64,000 nt of DNA from Francisella philomiragia subsp. philomiragia ATCC 25015 (lineage in GTDB: Bacteria; Pseudomonadota; Gammaproteobacteria; Francisellales; Francisellaceae). The notes under the pieces were generated by a model, which ran no database searches, was not told the origin of the DNA, and worked only from the letters and a program-made list of their open reading frames with translations. Position 1 is the first letter of the stretch; every line of letters begins with the position of its first letter. This document shows, piece by piece, positions 34,789 to 44,561 of this stretch. The stretch is from assembly GCF_000156715.1 (NCBI RefSeq), contig NZ_DS999316.1, positions 358,619 to 422,618 of the forward strand, given 5' to 3'. The position numbers and the translations under genes were made by a program.

Positions 34789-35853
34789 ATGAAGTATACT
34801 AAACTTGGTAAAACTGATATTGATGTTAGTAGAATATGTCTTGGAACTATGACTTGGGGACGTCAAAATACTCAAGATGAAGGCTTTGAGCAGATGGATT
34901 ATGCTCTTGCACAAGGTATTAATTTTTGGGATACTGCCGAAATGTATGCAATCCCCCCTACTGCTAAGACTTATGGCAAAACTGAAGAAATAATCGGTAA
35001 CTGGTTTAAAACAAGGCAGAAACGAAATGATGTAGTATTAGCGACTAAGTTCTCGCCTATGACATGGGCTAGAAATGAGCAAAATCCTATTACTGATAAG
35101 ACAAACATCATTGATGCTGTAAATAATAGTCTAAAGCGCTTACAAACCGATTACATAGATTTATATCAATTCCATTGGCCGACAAATAGACCTCACTATC
35201 ATTTTGGTAATTGGTGGGATTTTGAACCTTTAGCAGGTCAACAAAATAAACAGCGTATAGTTGATAATATCTATGAAATTCTAATTACTTGTGATGAGTT
35301 AGTTAAAGCTGGAAAAATTAGACATATAGGGCTGTCAAATGATTCAGCTTGGGGGATAAATCAATTTATTAACTTAGCAGAAAAACATAATCTACCACGT
35401 CTTGTAAGTATTCAGCATGAATATAATCTGAATCGCCGTAGAGATGAAACAGATATCATGGAGACATGTGCTCTTGAAGAGATATCATATCTTGCATGGT
35501 CACCACTTGAACAAGGAGTTTTAACGGGTAAATATCGCAATGGTGCTCGCCCTGCTGGTACTAGAATGTCTGCTGAAATTCTAGATGGACAAGAAGATCG
35601 CTATGCTTTTAGATTTGCTACTAATGATGATGCTGTCACTGAATATATCAAAGTTGCTAAAAAACATAATCTTGATATATGTCAAATGGCTATAGCTTTT
35701 ACAATTAGAAAAGCCTATATGAGTTGTAGCATAATTGGTGCTACATCTATGGAACAACTAAAAACAAATATTGAATCTATTAATCTAAATCTCTCTGATG
35801 AGGTTTTAGCTGATATTGAAAAAGTTAGAAGAAAATATCCTGTTCCATTTTAG
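34789..35853 (+). CDS. Tas-type aldo/keto reductase, copy 1
   Basis: NADPH-dependent aldo/keto reductase resembling E. coli Tas. The 354-residue TIM-barrel protein has KYTKLGKTDIDVSRICLGTM at the start, catalytic Asp and Tyr in FWDTAEMYAIPP, catalytic Lys in LATKFSP, His in LYQFHWPTNRP, and NADPH-binding SCSIIGATSMEQLKTNI at the C-terminus. The GKIRHIGLSND and AWSPLEQGVLTGKY blocks are conserved. It is a close paralogue of the next gene, so a tandem duplication; endogenous substrate unknown. Confidence 0.92.
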   Translation: MKYTKLGKTDIDVSRICLGTMTWGRQNTQDEGFEQMDYALAQGINFWDTAEMYAIPPTAKTYGKTEEIIGNWFKTRQKRNDVVLATKFSPMTWARNEQNPITDKTNIIDAVNNSLKRLQTDYIDLYQFHWPTNRPHYHFGNWWDFEPLAGQQNKQRIVDNIYEILITCDELVKAGKIRHIGLSNDSAWGINQFINLAEKHNLPRLVSIQHEYNLNRRRDETDIMETCALEEISYLAWSPLEQGVLTGKYRNGARPAGTRMSAEILDGQEDRYAFRFATNDDAVTEYIKVAKKHNLDICQMAIAFTIRKAYMSCSIIGATSMEQLKTNIESINLNLSDEVLADIEKVRRKYPVPF

Positions 35854-35927
35854 AAAAACTAAATACAAATCAAATTTTGGCCATTATTTGTTATAATTTT
35901 CACAGTTTTAAATAATTAAAGATAAAT

Positions 35928-37001
35928 ATGAAATATACAAAACTAGGTAAAACTAACATTGATATAAGTAGAATCTGCCTTGGAACTATGACTTGGGGGG
36001 CACAAAATACTCAAGATCAAGGTTTTGAACAAATGGATTATGCTCTTTCTCAAGGAGTTAATTTTTGGGATACTGCTGAGCTATATGCTGTTCCACCAAC
36101 ACCTGATACTTATGGTAAGACAGAAGAAATTATTGGTAACTGGTTTACTTCTAGACAAAAAAGACATGATATTATACTAGCTACAAAATTCTCCCCTATA
36201 CCTTGGGCTAGAAATGAGGAGAATCCTCAGATAAATCGTGAAAATATTATTTCAGCTGTTGATAATAGTCTTAGAAGATTAAAGACAGACTATATCGATT
36301 TATATCAATTTCACTGGACTGTAAATCGACCGAACTATCATTTTGCAGATTGGTGGTCATTTGAACCAGCTCAGGGTGCTAATGCTAAACAACAAATACA
36401 AGATAATATTTTTGAAACACTTAAAGCATGTGATGAGTTAATCAAAGCTGGAAAGATTAGACATATTGGATTATCAAATGATTCGGCTTGGGGTCTAAAT
36501 CAATTTATTAACTTAGCCGAAGAACATAATCTACCAAGAATAGTTAGTTTACAAAATGAGTATAACTTACTTAGAAGAAGAGATGAAACTGATGTAATGG
36601 AGACTTGTGCTATTGAAGATATATCTTATCTAGCATGGTCACCACTACAAATGGGAATTTTAAGTGGTAAATACTTAGATGGTAATATCCCCGCTGGAAG
36701 TAGAATGTCTGATGAGGTTATGGGATCACCTGAGCAGAAAGCTCGATTTGCAACTAGACAGAATGCTACAGTTGATTTGGCTGTTAAAGAATATTTAGAA
36801 ATCGCTAAGAAACATAATTTAGATGTTTGTCAAATGGCTATAGCTTTCACAATTAGAAAAGAATATATGAGCTCTAGTATAATTGGGGCAACTACTATGC
36901 AACAACTAAAGACTAATATTGATGCTATAAATCTTGAGTTGTCAGCTGAAGTACTAGCAGATATCGAAAAAGTTAGAAGAAAATATCCAATACCGTTCTA
37001 A
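35928..37001 (+). CDS. Tas-type aldo/keto reductase, copy 2
   Basis: Second member of the tandem pair, 357 residues, collinear with copy 1 from the first residue to the shared terminus (EKVRRKYPxPF). Catalytic residues are retained (DTAELYAVPP, ATKFSP, YQFHWTVNRP). Differences cluster in substrate-loop regions, for example AQGANAKQQIQDN versus AGQQNKQRIVDN, and a MGSPEQKARFATRQNATVDL segment, so substrate range may have diverged. It has its own TATAAT-like element at about 35892-35897 and lies 15 nt before the MFS gene. Confidence 0.92.
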   Translation: MKYTKLGKTNIDISRICLGTMTWGAQNTQDQGFEQMDYALSQGVNFWDTAELYAVPPTPDTYGKTEEIIGNWFTSRQKRHDIILATKFSPIPWARNEENPQINRENIISAVDNSLRRLKTDYIDLYQFHWTVNRPNYHFADWWSFEPAQGANAKQQIQDNIFETLKACDELIKAGKIRHIGLSNDSAWGLNQFINLAEEHNLPRIVSLQNEYNLLRRRDETDVMETCAIEDISYLAWSPLQMGILSGKYLDGNIPAGSRMSDEVMGSPEQKARFATRQNATVDLAVKEYLEIAKKHNLDVCQMAIAFTIRKEYMSSSIIGATTMQQLKTNIDAINLELSAEVLADIEKVRRKYPIPF

Positions 37002-37016
37002 TACAGGTTCAAAACA

Positions 37017-38231
37017 TTGTCCAAAAAAATCTTCCTAATCTTAATATGGTTAAGTGCAGTAGCATTTTATATGTATACTCGCATGATAAATACTTCACTT
37101 TCAGCATTTTCTATACCATTGATAAATCAATATGGATTTTCTAGTATTGACATTGCTTTTGCTATATCAATATACAGCATCGCAATGCTAATTATGAAAA
37201 TACCTGTTGGAGTTATAGTTGATAGATATGGTATTGATATCCCTGTAATGATTGCGATGACAATAGTTCTAGTTGGAACTATAATTTTTGCGTTTCCTAC
37301 TAACTCAACGACTCTACTGACTTCACGATTTATTATAGGTGTCGGTACAACTTTTGCTATGATGAGTGCTTATAGACTAACAAGTATTATCCTGAATAAG
37401 CGTCTATTTGCAATTGCGACAGGTTTTATTTATTTCTTTGGCTCGTTAGCAGTTTCTATTTCAGGAGCTCCGCTAAATTATGCTGTTAAGCAATATAATT
37501 ATACTTACATAGTTTTGACATTAGCAGGTATTATGCTTGTTATATTGATGCTCTACTCTATTAGCAGATTTAAATATGGTAGGATTCCTAGAAGCGATGA
37601 TATCAAATCATTTAGTGATTATTTTGCTGGTATTAAAGATATTTTCAAAGATAGACAAATAATCTTTACGATACTTTATGCTAGTCTTTTTACCTGTGTA
37701 TTTTTCAACACTATTGGCTATTGGGGAAATACTATCTTATTAAATACTAAGCTAGATAGCCAACAAGCTGGTTTAATAGGCAATAGCATTGCATCACTTG
37801 CTTCTGGTATTGCTTCAATCATTGTTGGTTTGATTATTGCTACTCAACTACTCAAAAGAAGTCATATCTTTATTTTTACATCACTAGCTAGTATTTCAGT
37901 CATTATGATCTTTTATACAGATATCACAAATATTTATATACTTAGTTTAGCTGCATTGTTTTTTGGTATTGGTTTTGGTTTTACAGGTATAGTTTTTGAT
38001 ACTGCAAATAAACGCAAACAAAGCTATCTTGTCAGCATATTGTCACTACTTTTTTTAGTTGAATATGTCTTAAATAGTATTATTAATCCATTAGCTGCGT
38101 ATATCCAAAAAACTTTAATAGATTATGATTTTGCTACTTTTTTGAGTTATAAAATAGCTTATGGTTTATTCTTGGGATTATTGATTATTGCTAATATTTT
38201 AAGCTTTTATATAAAACCTCAAAAAATATAA
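37017..38231 (+). CDS. MFS transporter
   Basis: Major facilitator superfamily carrier of 404 residues with about 12 membrane segments. Recognisable MFS features are the loop 2-3 motif PVGVIVDRYGIDIPVMIAM, then TSRFIIGVGTTFAMMSAYRL, and the halves separated by a charged loop (FKYGRIPRSDDIKSFSDYF). Substrate cannot be assigned. The likely start is TTG at 37017, 15 nt after the second aldo/keto reductase, so it is probably co-transcribed. Its stop abuts the convergent pabA stop. Confidence 0.83.
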   Translation: MSKKIFLILIWLSAVAFYMYTRMINTSLSAFSIPLINQYGFSSIDIAFAISIYSIAMLIMKIPVGVIVDRYGIDIPVMIAMTIVLVGTIIFAFPTNSTTLLTSRFIIGVGTTFAMMSAYRLTSIILNKRLFAIATGFIYFFGSLAVSISGAPLNYAVKQYNYTYIVLTLAGIMLVILMLYSISRFKYGRIPRSDDIKSFSDYFAGIKDIFKDRQIIFTILYASLFTCVFFNTIGYWGNTILLNTKLDSQQAGLIGNSIASLASGIASIIVGLIIATQLLKRSHIFIFTSLASISVIMIFYTDITNIYILSLAALFFGIGFGFTGIVFDTANKRKQSYLVSILSLLFLVEYVLNSIINPLAAYIQKTLIDYDFATFLSYKIAYGLFLGLLIIANILSFYIKPQKI

Positions 38232-38786
38232 TCAAAGAGCTAAAAAATTCTTTAAAGTTAATAAACCGTATTCGGTCAAATATGCTTCTGGATGATATTG
38301 AACACCAAAAATATTTGCATTTCGATGAGCAAAAGACATAATTTCATCATTCTCGGTTGAGGCTAAAGTAATCAAAGGCTCTTTAATTTCATTAACAATT
38401 AAAGAATGATAACGTGTTACAGCAAATTTCAGTGGATGATCTTTGTATAATGAAGATGATTGAAGTTGTTTAATCTCAGAGAGTTTACCATGGTATATTT
38501 GTTTAGCTTTTATGATTTTTGCACCATAATATTGAGCAATAAGCTGATGACCTAAACATATTCCTAACAAAGGCAAATTATTTTGCTGACAATACTCAAT
38601 GATTGGATATATATTTTTGAGCTCATCTGGATGACCTGGTCCCGGGCCAATAATAATATGTGAATATTGCTCAATATTATCAATTTGCTCATCAGTTTTT
38701 ACCATTGATACTTGATAGCCAAGATAAGTTATATAATCGACAATCGTACTACTAAATGAATCATAATGATCGATATATAAAACCAT
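38232..38786 (-). CDS. pabA: Aminodeoxychorismate synthase glutaminase subunit PabA
   Basis: Class I glutamine amidotransferase that feeds ammonia to PabB for p-aminobenzoate. The 184-residue protein has the nucleophile motif LGICLGHQLIAQYYG, the oxyanion region IIIGPGPGHPDEL and the catalytic His-Glu pair in FGVQYHPEAYLTEYG. Context (directly 1 nt after a pabB-pabC fusion) favours PabA over the paralogous TrpG. Confidence 0.92.
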   Translation of the reverse strand: MVLYIDHYDSFSSTIVDYITYLGYQVSMVKTDEQIDNIEQYSHIIIGPGPGHPDELKNIYPIIEYCQQNNLPLLGICLGHQLIAQYYGAKIIKAKQIYHGKLSEIKQLQSSSLYKDHPLKFAVTRYHSLIVNEIKEPLITLASTENDEIMSFAHRNANIFGVQYHPEAYLTEYGLLTLKNFLAL

Positions 38787-38787
38787 C

Positions 38788-40548
38788 TTAAATCCCCAAA
38801 TACGCTGGTATCAAACCTCTGACACTATTAATAAGATATATTTTATCAGCGTTTTTTAGATCATCAAAATTTAGGCTTTTGGATTGCAGTTTGCCTTGAG
38901 AAATTAAAGATTTTCTTGCAACACCTGCTAAGACACCATCTTCTAATTTTGGTGTGTAAAGTTTATCATTTTTCTTGATGATTATATTATGAAACCTAGT
39001 TTCAGTAATATTATCTTTTTCATTTAAATAGATAAGCTCACAATTATCTTCATGAATGTATTTGTGATGCATTTGAGTATAAAAGCCTCGTGTCGAACTA
39101 TGTGTAGTTTTGTGCTGAAATAATTTATTCGCTGAATTTATTTTCTCAGGGCAGATTTTTAGTTTAATAGCTTGTTGATCTGTAGTATTAATTTCAGTAT
39201 GCTCGATATTTATAGACTTATCATAATGATATTCTAGTCGGATTTTATATTCTTTATCATCAGTTAATTGCTCTACATAGTCATATAGTTGATCTCTAAT
39301 CTTGCAAATATCGATATCAAAAAATAACTGTCTAGCAGAGTCCTCAAGCCTATCAAAATGTAACTCTAAATTTCTAAATTTATTATGGTAATAAATACTC
39401 TCAATTAAGCAAAAATCTGGTTGGTAAATTTGGCGTACAAAGTTTATCTTGGTATTCATTTCTTGCCATTCTGACTGTGCATCTGAATAAACAGTAATAC
39501 CACCACCTACACCAATCTGTAAGTTATCACGATATTTTTGAATAGTCCGAATAGCAACATTAAAACACATATCATTATTTGGCATAATATATCCAATACT
39601 TCCGGTATATACTCCCCTTTTATCTTTCTCTATTTGTTTAATTAGTTCCATAGTTCGTTTCTTAGGTGCTCCTGTAATCGAACCACAAGGAAATAAGCCA
39701 TCTAGGATCTTCCTAAAAGATATTTGTTTATCTACTTTTGCTGAAATTTGCGAAGTCATTTGTAGTAAATTTTTGTATTTCTCTATTGAGAAAAGTTTAT
39801 CTACCTTAACAGTATGAGTTTTTGCAATAGCAGATAAATCATTACGTAAAAGATCGACAATTATTAAGTTCTCTGCCCTATTCTTATCACATGATGATAA
39901 TTCTTGATATATCTTTTGATCTTCTGAATCATTACCTGTAAGCCTTGCTGTACCTTTCATTGGGTTAACAATCAAATTTTCAGCATCCTTTTTAAAGAAA
40001 AGTTCTGGTGATATTGATATTATATCTGGGTTTAAAAATGGTAAATATGCAGCATATTTAACTGATTGTTGTTTGAGCTTATTGTACAACTCATAGCTAG
40101 TAAGCTTTGTAGTAGCTAAGATATTTTTAGTTAAGTTAATCTGATAGCTTTCACCATTGATAAGTGCTTGTTGAACTTCATCAAAGCTTTTTTGATAATC
40201 TGCAAAATTAAGACTATCTATCATTAGATCTATATTTTTATCTGAAATTATATTCTTGAGGATTTCATTTGAATAATTACTAAAAGCGACAAAATGAAGT
40301 AATTTAGTATTATCATGATCGCATAAATCATAAAGATTGTTATTAAGATAATAGCTAGCTTCATAACTTAAATACCCAACTAGATATAAGCCTTGTTGCT
40401 GCAGTTCTTCCAATTGCCCAAAAGCTAACTCAAGTGATTCATTATCATTAGCTATAACTTCTGCAACTGGATTGTAAAAATAGTAACTTTGGTTATTTGT
40501 TAAAGTATCTTCAAGAATTGCAAATTGTGGTAATTGGGTATTACTCAT
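38788..40548 (-). CDS. pabB: PabB-PabC fusion: aminodeoxychorismate synthase I plus ADC lyase
   Basis: Bifunctional enzyme making p-aminobenzoate. Residues 1 to about 370 are the chorismate-binding PabB part: the Lys of PMKGTARL (PIKGT-type) separates PabB from anthranilate synthase; NLIIVDLLRNDL, GSITGAPKKRTMELI and IGVGGGITVYS are complete. Residues about 375-586 are a class IV aminotransferase-fold ADC lyase: ESIYYHNKFRNLELHFDRLE, TETRFHNIIIKKN and GVLAGVARKSLI. Single-chain fusions of this type are known in several bacteria. It overlaps the upstream acyl-CoA synthetase-like gene by 8 nt. Confidence 0.92.
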   Translation of the reverse strand: MSNTQLPQFAILEDTLTNNQSYYFYNPVAEVIANDNESLELAFGQLEELQQQGLYLVGYLSYEASYYLNNNLYDLCDHDNTKLLHFVAFSNYSNEILKNIISDKNIDLMIDSLNFADYQKSFDEVQQALINGESYQINLTKNILATTKLTSYELYNKLKQQSVKYAAYLPFLNPDIISISPELFFKKDAENLIVNPMKGTARLTGNDSEDQKIYQELSSCDKNRAENLIIVDLLRNDLSAIAKTHTVKVDKLFSIEKYKNLLQMTSQISAKVDKQISFRKILDGLFPCGSITGAPKKRTMELIKQIEKDKRGVYTGSIGYIMPNNDMCFNVAIRTIQKYRDNLQIGVGGGITVYSDAQSEWQEMNTKINFVRQIYQPDFCLIESIYYHNKFRNLELHFDRLEDSARQLFFDIDICKIRDQLYDYVEQLTDDKEYKIRLEYHYDKSINIEHTEINTTDQQAIKLKICPEKINSANKLFQHKTTHSSTRGFYTQMHHKYIHEDNCELIYLNEKDNITETRFHNIIIKKNDKLYTPKLEDGVLAGVARKSLISQGKLQSKSLNFDDLKNADKIYLINSVRGLIPAYLGI

Positions 40549-41923
40549 GATTAATCATTTCTTTTAGTTTTTTTCTATCAGTTTTGCCAGTTGTAGTAGT
40601 TGGAATTTCATCAATATAAATAATTCCATCTAATTTTTTGTATTCAGCTATGTAATTACCTAGCTTATTATTTATAAACTCTAATGAGTATTGTTCAGAT
40701 GCCACCAAATATGCCCAGATAGTTTCTCCCCATATTTTATCTTTTTTAGATGTAACTATACAATTATCAATATTTGGTATTTTCAAAATCGCTGCTTCTA
40801 ACTCAATTGGAGATATGTTTGAGCCGCCTTTTATAATTATATCTTTATAACGCCCATAAAAACTAAGCTCATGGCTTTGAGCATCGAAACTACCTATATC
40901 TCCTGTTTCTAACCACTCAGTTTGGATATTTAGAGGTAGCATATTATTTTTGATGAAGATTTTACCATAGTCACTATTTTCAAATTTAACTATTTTTACT
41001 TGAGTATCTGCAAAAACTTTAACTTTATTAACTTTATTAGCAGATATATTTTGACCATATCCAAAAACCTCTGTCATACCTAAACCATTTCGTAATGATA
41101 TACCAAACTTATTTTCAACTTGATTTGCTAAACTTTCGCTAACTATATCACCAGCAACACTTAGATAGCATAAATTATTGTTACTATGAATATTTTGCTC
41201 TAACAAAAAATGATACATTGTTGGTAACAGTGCTAAAGCAGTTACATTATTTTGGTTAATAATCTCGACTATTAATCTTGCATCAAATTCACGGATAATT
41301 GTTATATTTAAACCCATAGCTAATGCTGGTAAGATTTGATAAGAAAAAGCAAAAGCATGATTTATTGATAATGCTACTAATAAGTGGTCATTTTGTTTAA
41401 GACCTAAATCATTAATTCTATCATTAGCATATTTGATTATTTGATTAATATCATGAAAATGCTTTTGATAAAATCCTGTTGTCCCAGAACTTACATGCGC
41501 TGTTAGAGATCTAGCATAAATCGAATAATCTTCCGTATATTCAAGACTTTCAAAAAACGATGTCGGATTTTCTATATACAATTTATTTACTTCAAGACTA
41601 GATATTTTATCTGTAATAAATAAACTATCATCTTCAACTATCGCTGCTAGCTCATTATCAACTAATCTTGGATTGATTGGCACAAAAATATCTATATCTG
41701 CTATCCAACTAGCTATATATAAGCTTACAGATAATGGCGAGTTTTTTAGATTTGAGTATATTTTCCTATAACTACAAGACTCTAAGAATCTAGATAAACT
41801 ATATGATTTTTGCAAAATTTCATAATAGCTATATTTAGTATTATCAAAATATATATAAGTATCTTTACCATATTTTTCTATATTTGCTAAAAAATCTCTA
41901 AGTTGGTGCATATTTGCGAACAA
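40541..41923 (-). CDS. ANL-superfamily acyl-adenylating enzyme in the pABA operon
   Basis: AMP-forming acyl-CoA synthetase/ligase-like enzyme of 460 residues. Visible core motifs: P-loop-like ARSLTAHVSSGTTGFYQKHF (the usual Lys position shifted), LGMTEVFGYG, ETGDIGSFD, GRYKDIIIKGGSNISPIELE and the C-terminal catalytic Lys in TTTTGKTDRKKL. It is the first gene of a unit with pabB-pabC (8-nt overlap) and pabA, and starts divergently from folB. Substrate is unknown: an aryl or acyl acid linked to pABA, chorismate or pimelate metabolism could be suggested, but no residue settles it. Confidence 0.8.
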   Translation of the reverse strand: MFANMHQLRDFLANIEKYGKDTYIYFDNTKYSYYEILQKSYSLSRFLESCSYRKIYSNLKNSPLSVSLYIASWIADIDIFVPINPRLVDNELAAIVEDDSLFITDKISSLEVNKLYIENPTSFFESLEYTEDYSIYARSLTAHVSSGTTGFYQKHFHDINQIIKYANDRINDLGLKQNDHLLVALSINHAFAFSYQILPALAMGLNITIIREFDARLIVEIINQNNVTALALLPTMYHFLLEQNIHSNNNLCYLSVAGDIVSESLANQVENKFGISLRNGLGMTEVFGYGQNISANKVNKVKVFADTQVKIVKFENSDYGKIFIKNNMLPLNIQTEWLETGDIGSFDAQSHELSFYGRYKDIIIKGGSNISPIELEAAILKIPNIDNCIVTSKKDKIWGETIWAYLVASEQYSLEFINNKLGNYIAEYKKLDGIIYIDEIPTTTTGKTDRKKLKEMINHE

Positions 41924-41991
41924 TAAGTTATCTAAGCATTTGCCAATATGATATATTAAATAACAAAATTTACTCTAATTTATCTAACAAA

Positions 41992-42345
41992 ATGAAACAA
42001 TCTCTGTTTTTATCTAATATGGAAATATATGTAAGTCTTGGCTGCTCTGAAGAGGAAAGATCTCACAAGCAAATGATAACTCTAGACTTAGAACTTGAGT
42101 TTAGCCAAAACTATAGCGCAAGTAATTCTGATAATCTTGAAGAAACTATTTGTTATTATACTCTGAGAAATAATATTCAACGCTTTTGTGATAACGTTAG
42201 CTGTAATCTTATAGAGTACTTAGCTAAGCAAATTTATCTGTTTATCGGAGAAAAACATAGAGATATAACAATCAAATACTTGAAACTTAACAAAAAGCCC
42301 CCAGTTTCACAGATAGGTTCTGCTTCTTTTATTATTAGGAATTAA
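41992..42345 (+). CDS. folB: Dihydroneopterin aldolase
   Basis: Converts 7,8-dihydroneopterin to 6-hydroxymethyldihydropterin plus glycolaldehyde. The 117-residue protein starts at the ATG at 41992, giving the family's usual beginning MKQSLFLSNMEIYVSLGCSE (Glu/Tyr region) and catalytic Lys near the end in YLKLNKKPPVSQIGSASFII. An upstream in-frame ATG at 41914 would overlap the divergent gene and add 26 non-conserved residues. It is the first gene of folB-folKP-bioJ-DUF4442. Confidence 0.87.
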   Translation: MKQSLFLSNMEIYVSLGCSEEERSHKQMITLDLELEFSQNYSASNSDNLEETICYYTLRNNIQRFCDNVSCNLIEYLAKQIYLFIGEKHRDITIKYLKLNKKPPVSQIGSASFIIRN

Positions 42346-42346
42346 T

Positions 42347-43612
42347 GTGCAATATATTATAGGGATTGGAACAAATATTGGTTTCACTATCGAGAATATT
42401 CATCTTGCGTTAGATGCTCTAGCATCACACCAAAGTATAAGAATTATTAGAAAAGCTAGCTTATATAGTAGTAAAGCATTACTCAAAGAAAATGCCCCCA
42501 AAGAATGGGATATTACATTTTTAAATACTGCTGTTAAAATTAGTACTCATCTTAAACCTGAAAATTTGTTGAAAGCTTTAAAAGATATAGAAGCAAAAAT
42601 TGGTAGAGATCTTAATGCTCCGATTTGGTCTCCTAGGCTTATTGATTTAGATATTCTTGCTGCTGAAGATCTGATTTTAGAAACAGATAAACTTACGATT
42701 CCACATAAGGAACTACTCAATCGCAACTTTGCTCTAGCACCATTATTAGAATTATCTAAAGGTTGGAATCACCCAATCCGAATAGAAAAAGATCTAAGTA
42801 TTAAACTTAAGGAATTAGAACCAATTGAGAAGCTTAATCAAACACTATCAAATACAATGCGTATGGGTATAGTTAACTTGTCAGATCAGTCTTTCTCAGA
42901 TGGTGGTTTTGATGATACTCAGCGTAAATCAAATTTTCTTGAGCTAATAAAAAATGGTGCTGAAATTATTGATATTGGTGCTGAATCAACTAAGCCTAAT
43001 GCTACTGCTACTAGTGTAGATGAAGAGTTTAATAAATTAGATGAGTTCTTAGAATATCTTAAAGAACAACTTAATAATTTAAGCTATAGACCTCTTGTAA
43101 GTATTGATACACGTAGATTTGAAGTCATGAGTAAAATCCTAGAAAAACATTATGATATTATCTGGATGATAAATGATGTTGAATGTAATGATATTGATAA
43201 AAAAGCTCAACTTATAGCTAAATATAAAAAGAAATATGTAATAACTCATAATTTAGGTATTACAGACAGAAATCAATATTTAGATAAAGAAGATGCTACA
43301 GATAAAGTATGTGAATTTATTGAAAACAAAAAACAAATTCTCCTAAACCATGGTGTAGAGCAACAAAATATATACTTTGATGTAGGCTTTGGTTTTGGTA
43401 AAAAAGCAGATACTGCAAAATACTTATTAGAAAATATTGTTAATATAAAACAAAAACTAAATCTAAAAGCACTAGTTGGACATTCACGTAAACCATCTGT
43501 ATTAGGTATTCCTAAAGATAGTCACATCAGTACTTTAGATAGTGCTACAAGAGAACTTTCAAGAAAATTAGAAAAACTCAATATTGATATTATAAGAGTA
43601 CATAAAATTTAG
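42347..43612 (+). CDS. folKP: Bifunctional HPPK-DHPS (FolK-FolP fusion)
   Basis: Carries two consecutive folate steps in one chain: pyrophosphorylation of 6-hydroxymethyldihydropterin and its condensation with p-aminobenzoate. Residues 1 to about 160 are FolK (IGIGTNIGFTIENIHLALDA, PRLIDLDILAAED, IPHKELLNRNFALAPLLEL). Residues about 170-421 are FolP (MGIVNLSDQSFSDGG, IDIGAESTKPNA, FDVGFGFGKK, LVGHSRKPSVLG). The same fusion has been characterised structurally in F. tularensis. FolP is the sulfonamide target. GTG start at 42347, 1 nt after the folB stop. Confidence 0.95.
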   Translation: MQYIIGIGTNIGFTIENIHLALDALASHQSIRIIRKASLYSSKALLKENAPKEWDITFLNTAVKISTHLKPENLLKALKDIEAKIGRDLNAPIWSPRLIDLDILAAEDLILETDKLTIPHKELLNRNFALAPLLELSKGWNHPIRIEKDLSIKLKELEPIEKLNQTLSNTMRMGIVNLSDQSFSDGGFDDTQRKSNFLELIKNGAEIIDIGAESTKPNATATSVDEEFNKLDEFLEYLKEQLNNLSYRPLVSIDTRRFEVMSKILEKHYDIIWMINDVECNDIDKKAQLIAKYKKKYVITHNLGITDRNQYLDKEDATDKVCEFIENKKQILLNHGVEQQNIYFDVGFGFGKKADTAKYLLENIVNIKQKLNLKALVGHSRKPSVLGIPKDSHISTLDSATRELSRKLEKLNIDIIRVHKI

Positions 43613-43624
43613 TAAGGAAAAATT

Positions 43625-44545
43625 ATGCCATACCATCCAGCATTAGAGTCGCTATTAGATACTCCCGAAATAAGAAAAATAAAAAAATTAGATTTAAGAG
43701 ATCAGCGTAAGATATTTGCAGATCTTTCAATAGCACAAATCAAACGTCTACCTCGCCCTGATATTATCGAAGAAGATATTAAGTTAGAAAATGATACTAT
43801 ATTAAGACACTATAAACCTAAAAAAGCATCTGATAAAGCTGTACTTTTTATTCATGGTGGTGGTTGGTGTTTGAGCTCTATAGATACTTATGATCACGTA
43901 TGTAGATACTTATGTGATCAAGGTAATTTAAATATTTTCTCATTAGAGTATGGCTTAGGCCCTGAAGATAAGTATCCTGCTGCTGTTAATCATGCGCTAT
44001 ATGCTTATGACTGGCTTTATGAAAATATTACTAAGTTTAATTTATCTACTGAAAATATCTTTGTAATGGGCGATAGTGCTGGTGGAAATCTTGTAACTAT
44101 AATATGCCATGAACGTCAAGAAAATATGCCAAAAGCACAAATTTTGGTTTATCCTGCTGTCGATATGTATACTAAATATGACAGCAATACTAAATTTGAT
44201 GAGTATAAATATCACCTAACTACCGAATGGTGCGAGCTATTTCTAAAAGCATATATAGGCGAAGATATCATGTCAGAGCCTAAAAAACTTAGACAACCTA
44301 CAATATCTCCATTATTTTATAAAGATACAAAACAACCTGATACTCTAATTGTAGCAGCTACTCATGATATCCTTATAGATGGAATTTATGCTTATGAAGA
44401 GAAGCTAAAACAACAAGGTACTTATGTTGAAACTCACTATGATGATGAAATGTATCATGGTTTTATTGGAGGACTTGGTGTAGTTCCATTTGAAAATCCT
44501 AAAATAGCTTTAGATAAAATAATTGAGTTTATAAATAAAAGATAA
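43625..44545 (+). CDS. bioJ: Pimeloyl-ACP methyl ester carboxylesterase BioJ
   Basis: Alpha/beta hydrolase of the HSL-like type that removes the methyl ester from pimeloyl-ACP methyl ester, ending the BioC-started pimelate pathway. The 306-residue protein has the oxyanion motif FIHGGGWC and nucleophile motif MGDSAGGN. By count, Ser151, Asp248 (THDIL) and His278 (MYHGF) form the triad, exactly the positions reported for Francisella BioJ. The gene is 1.5 kb from bioA, separated by a DUF4442 gene, and lies in a transcription unit with folB and folKP. AAGGA precedes the ATG. Confidence 0.88.
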   Translation: MPYHPALESLLDTPEIRKIKKLDLRDQRKIFADLSIAQIKRLPRPDIIEEDIKLENDTILRHYKPKKASDKAVLFIHGGGWCLSSIDTYDHVCRYLCDQGNLNIFSLEYGLGPEDKYPAAVNHALYAYDWLYENITKFNLSTENIFVMGDSAGGNLVTIICHERQENMPKAQILVYPAVDMYTKYDSNTKFDEYKYHLTTEWCELFLKAYIGEDIMSEPKKLRQPTISPLFYKDTKQPDTLIVAATHDILIDGIYAYEEKLKQQGTYVETHYDDEMYHGFIGGLGVVPFENPKIALDKIIEFINKR

Positions 44546-44561
44546 ATACTGGTTAAATTAT

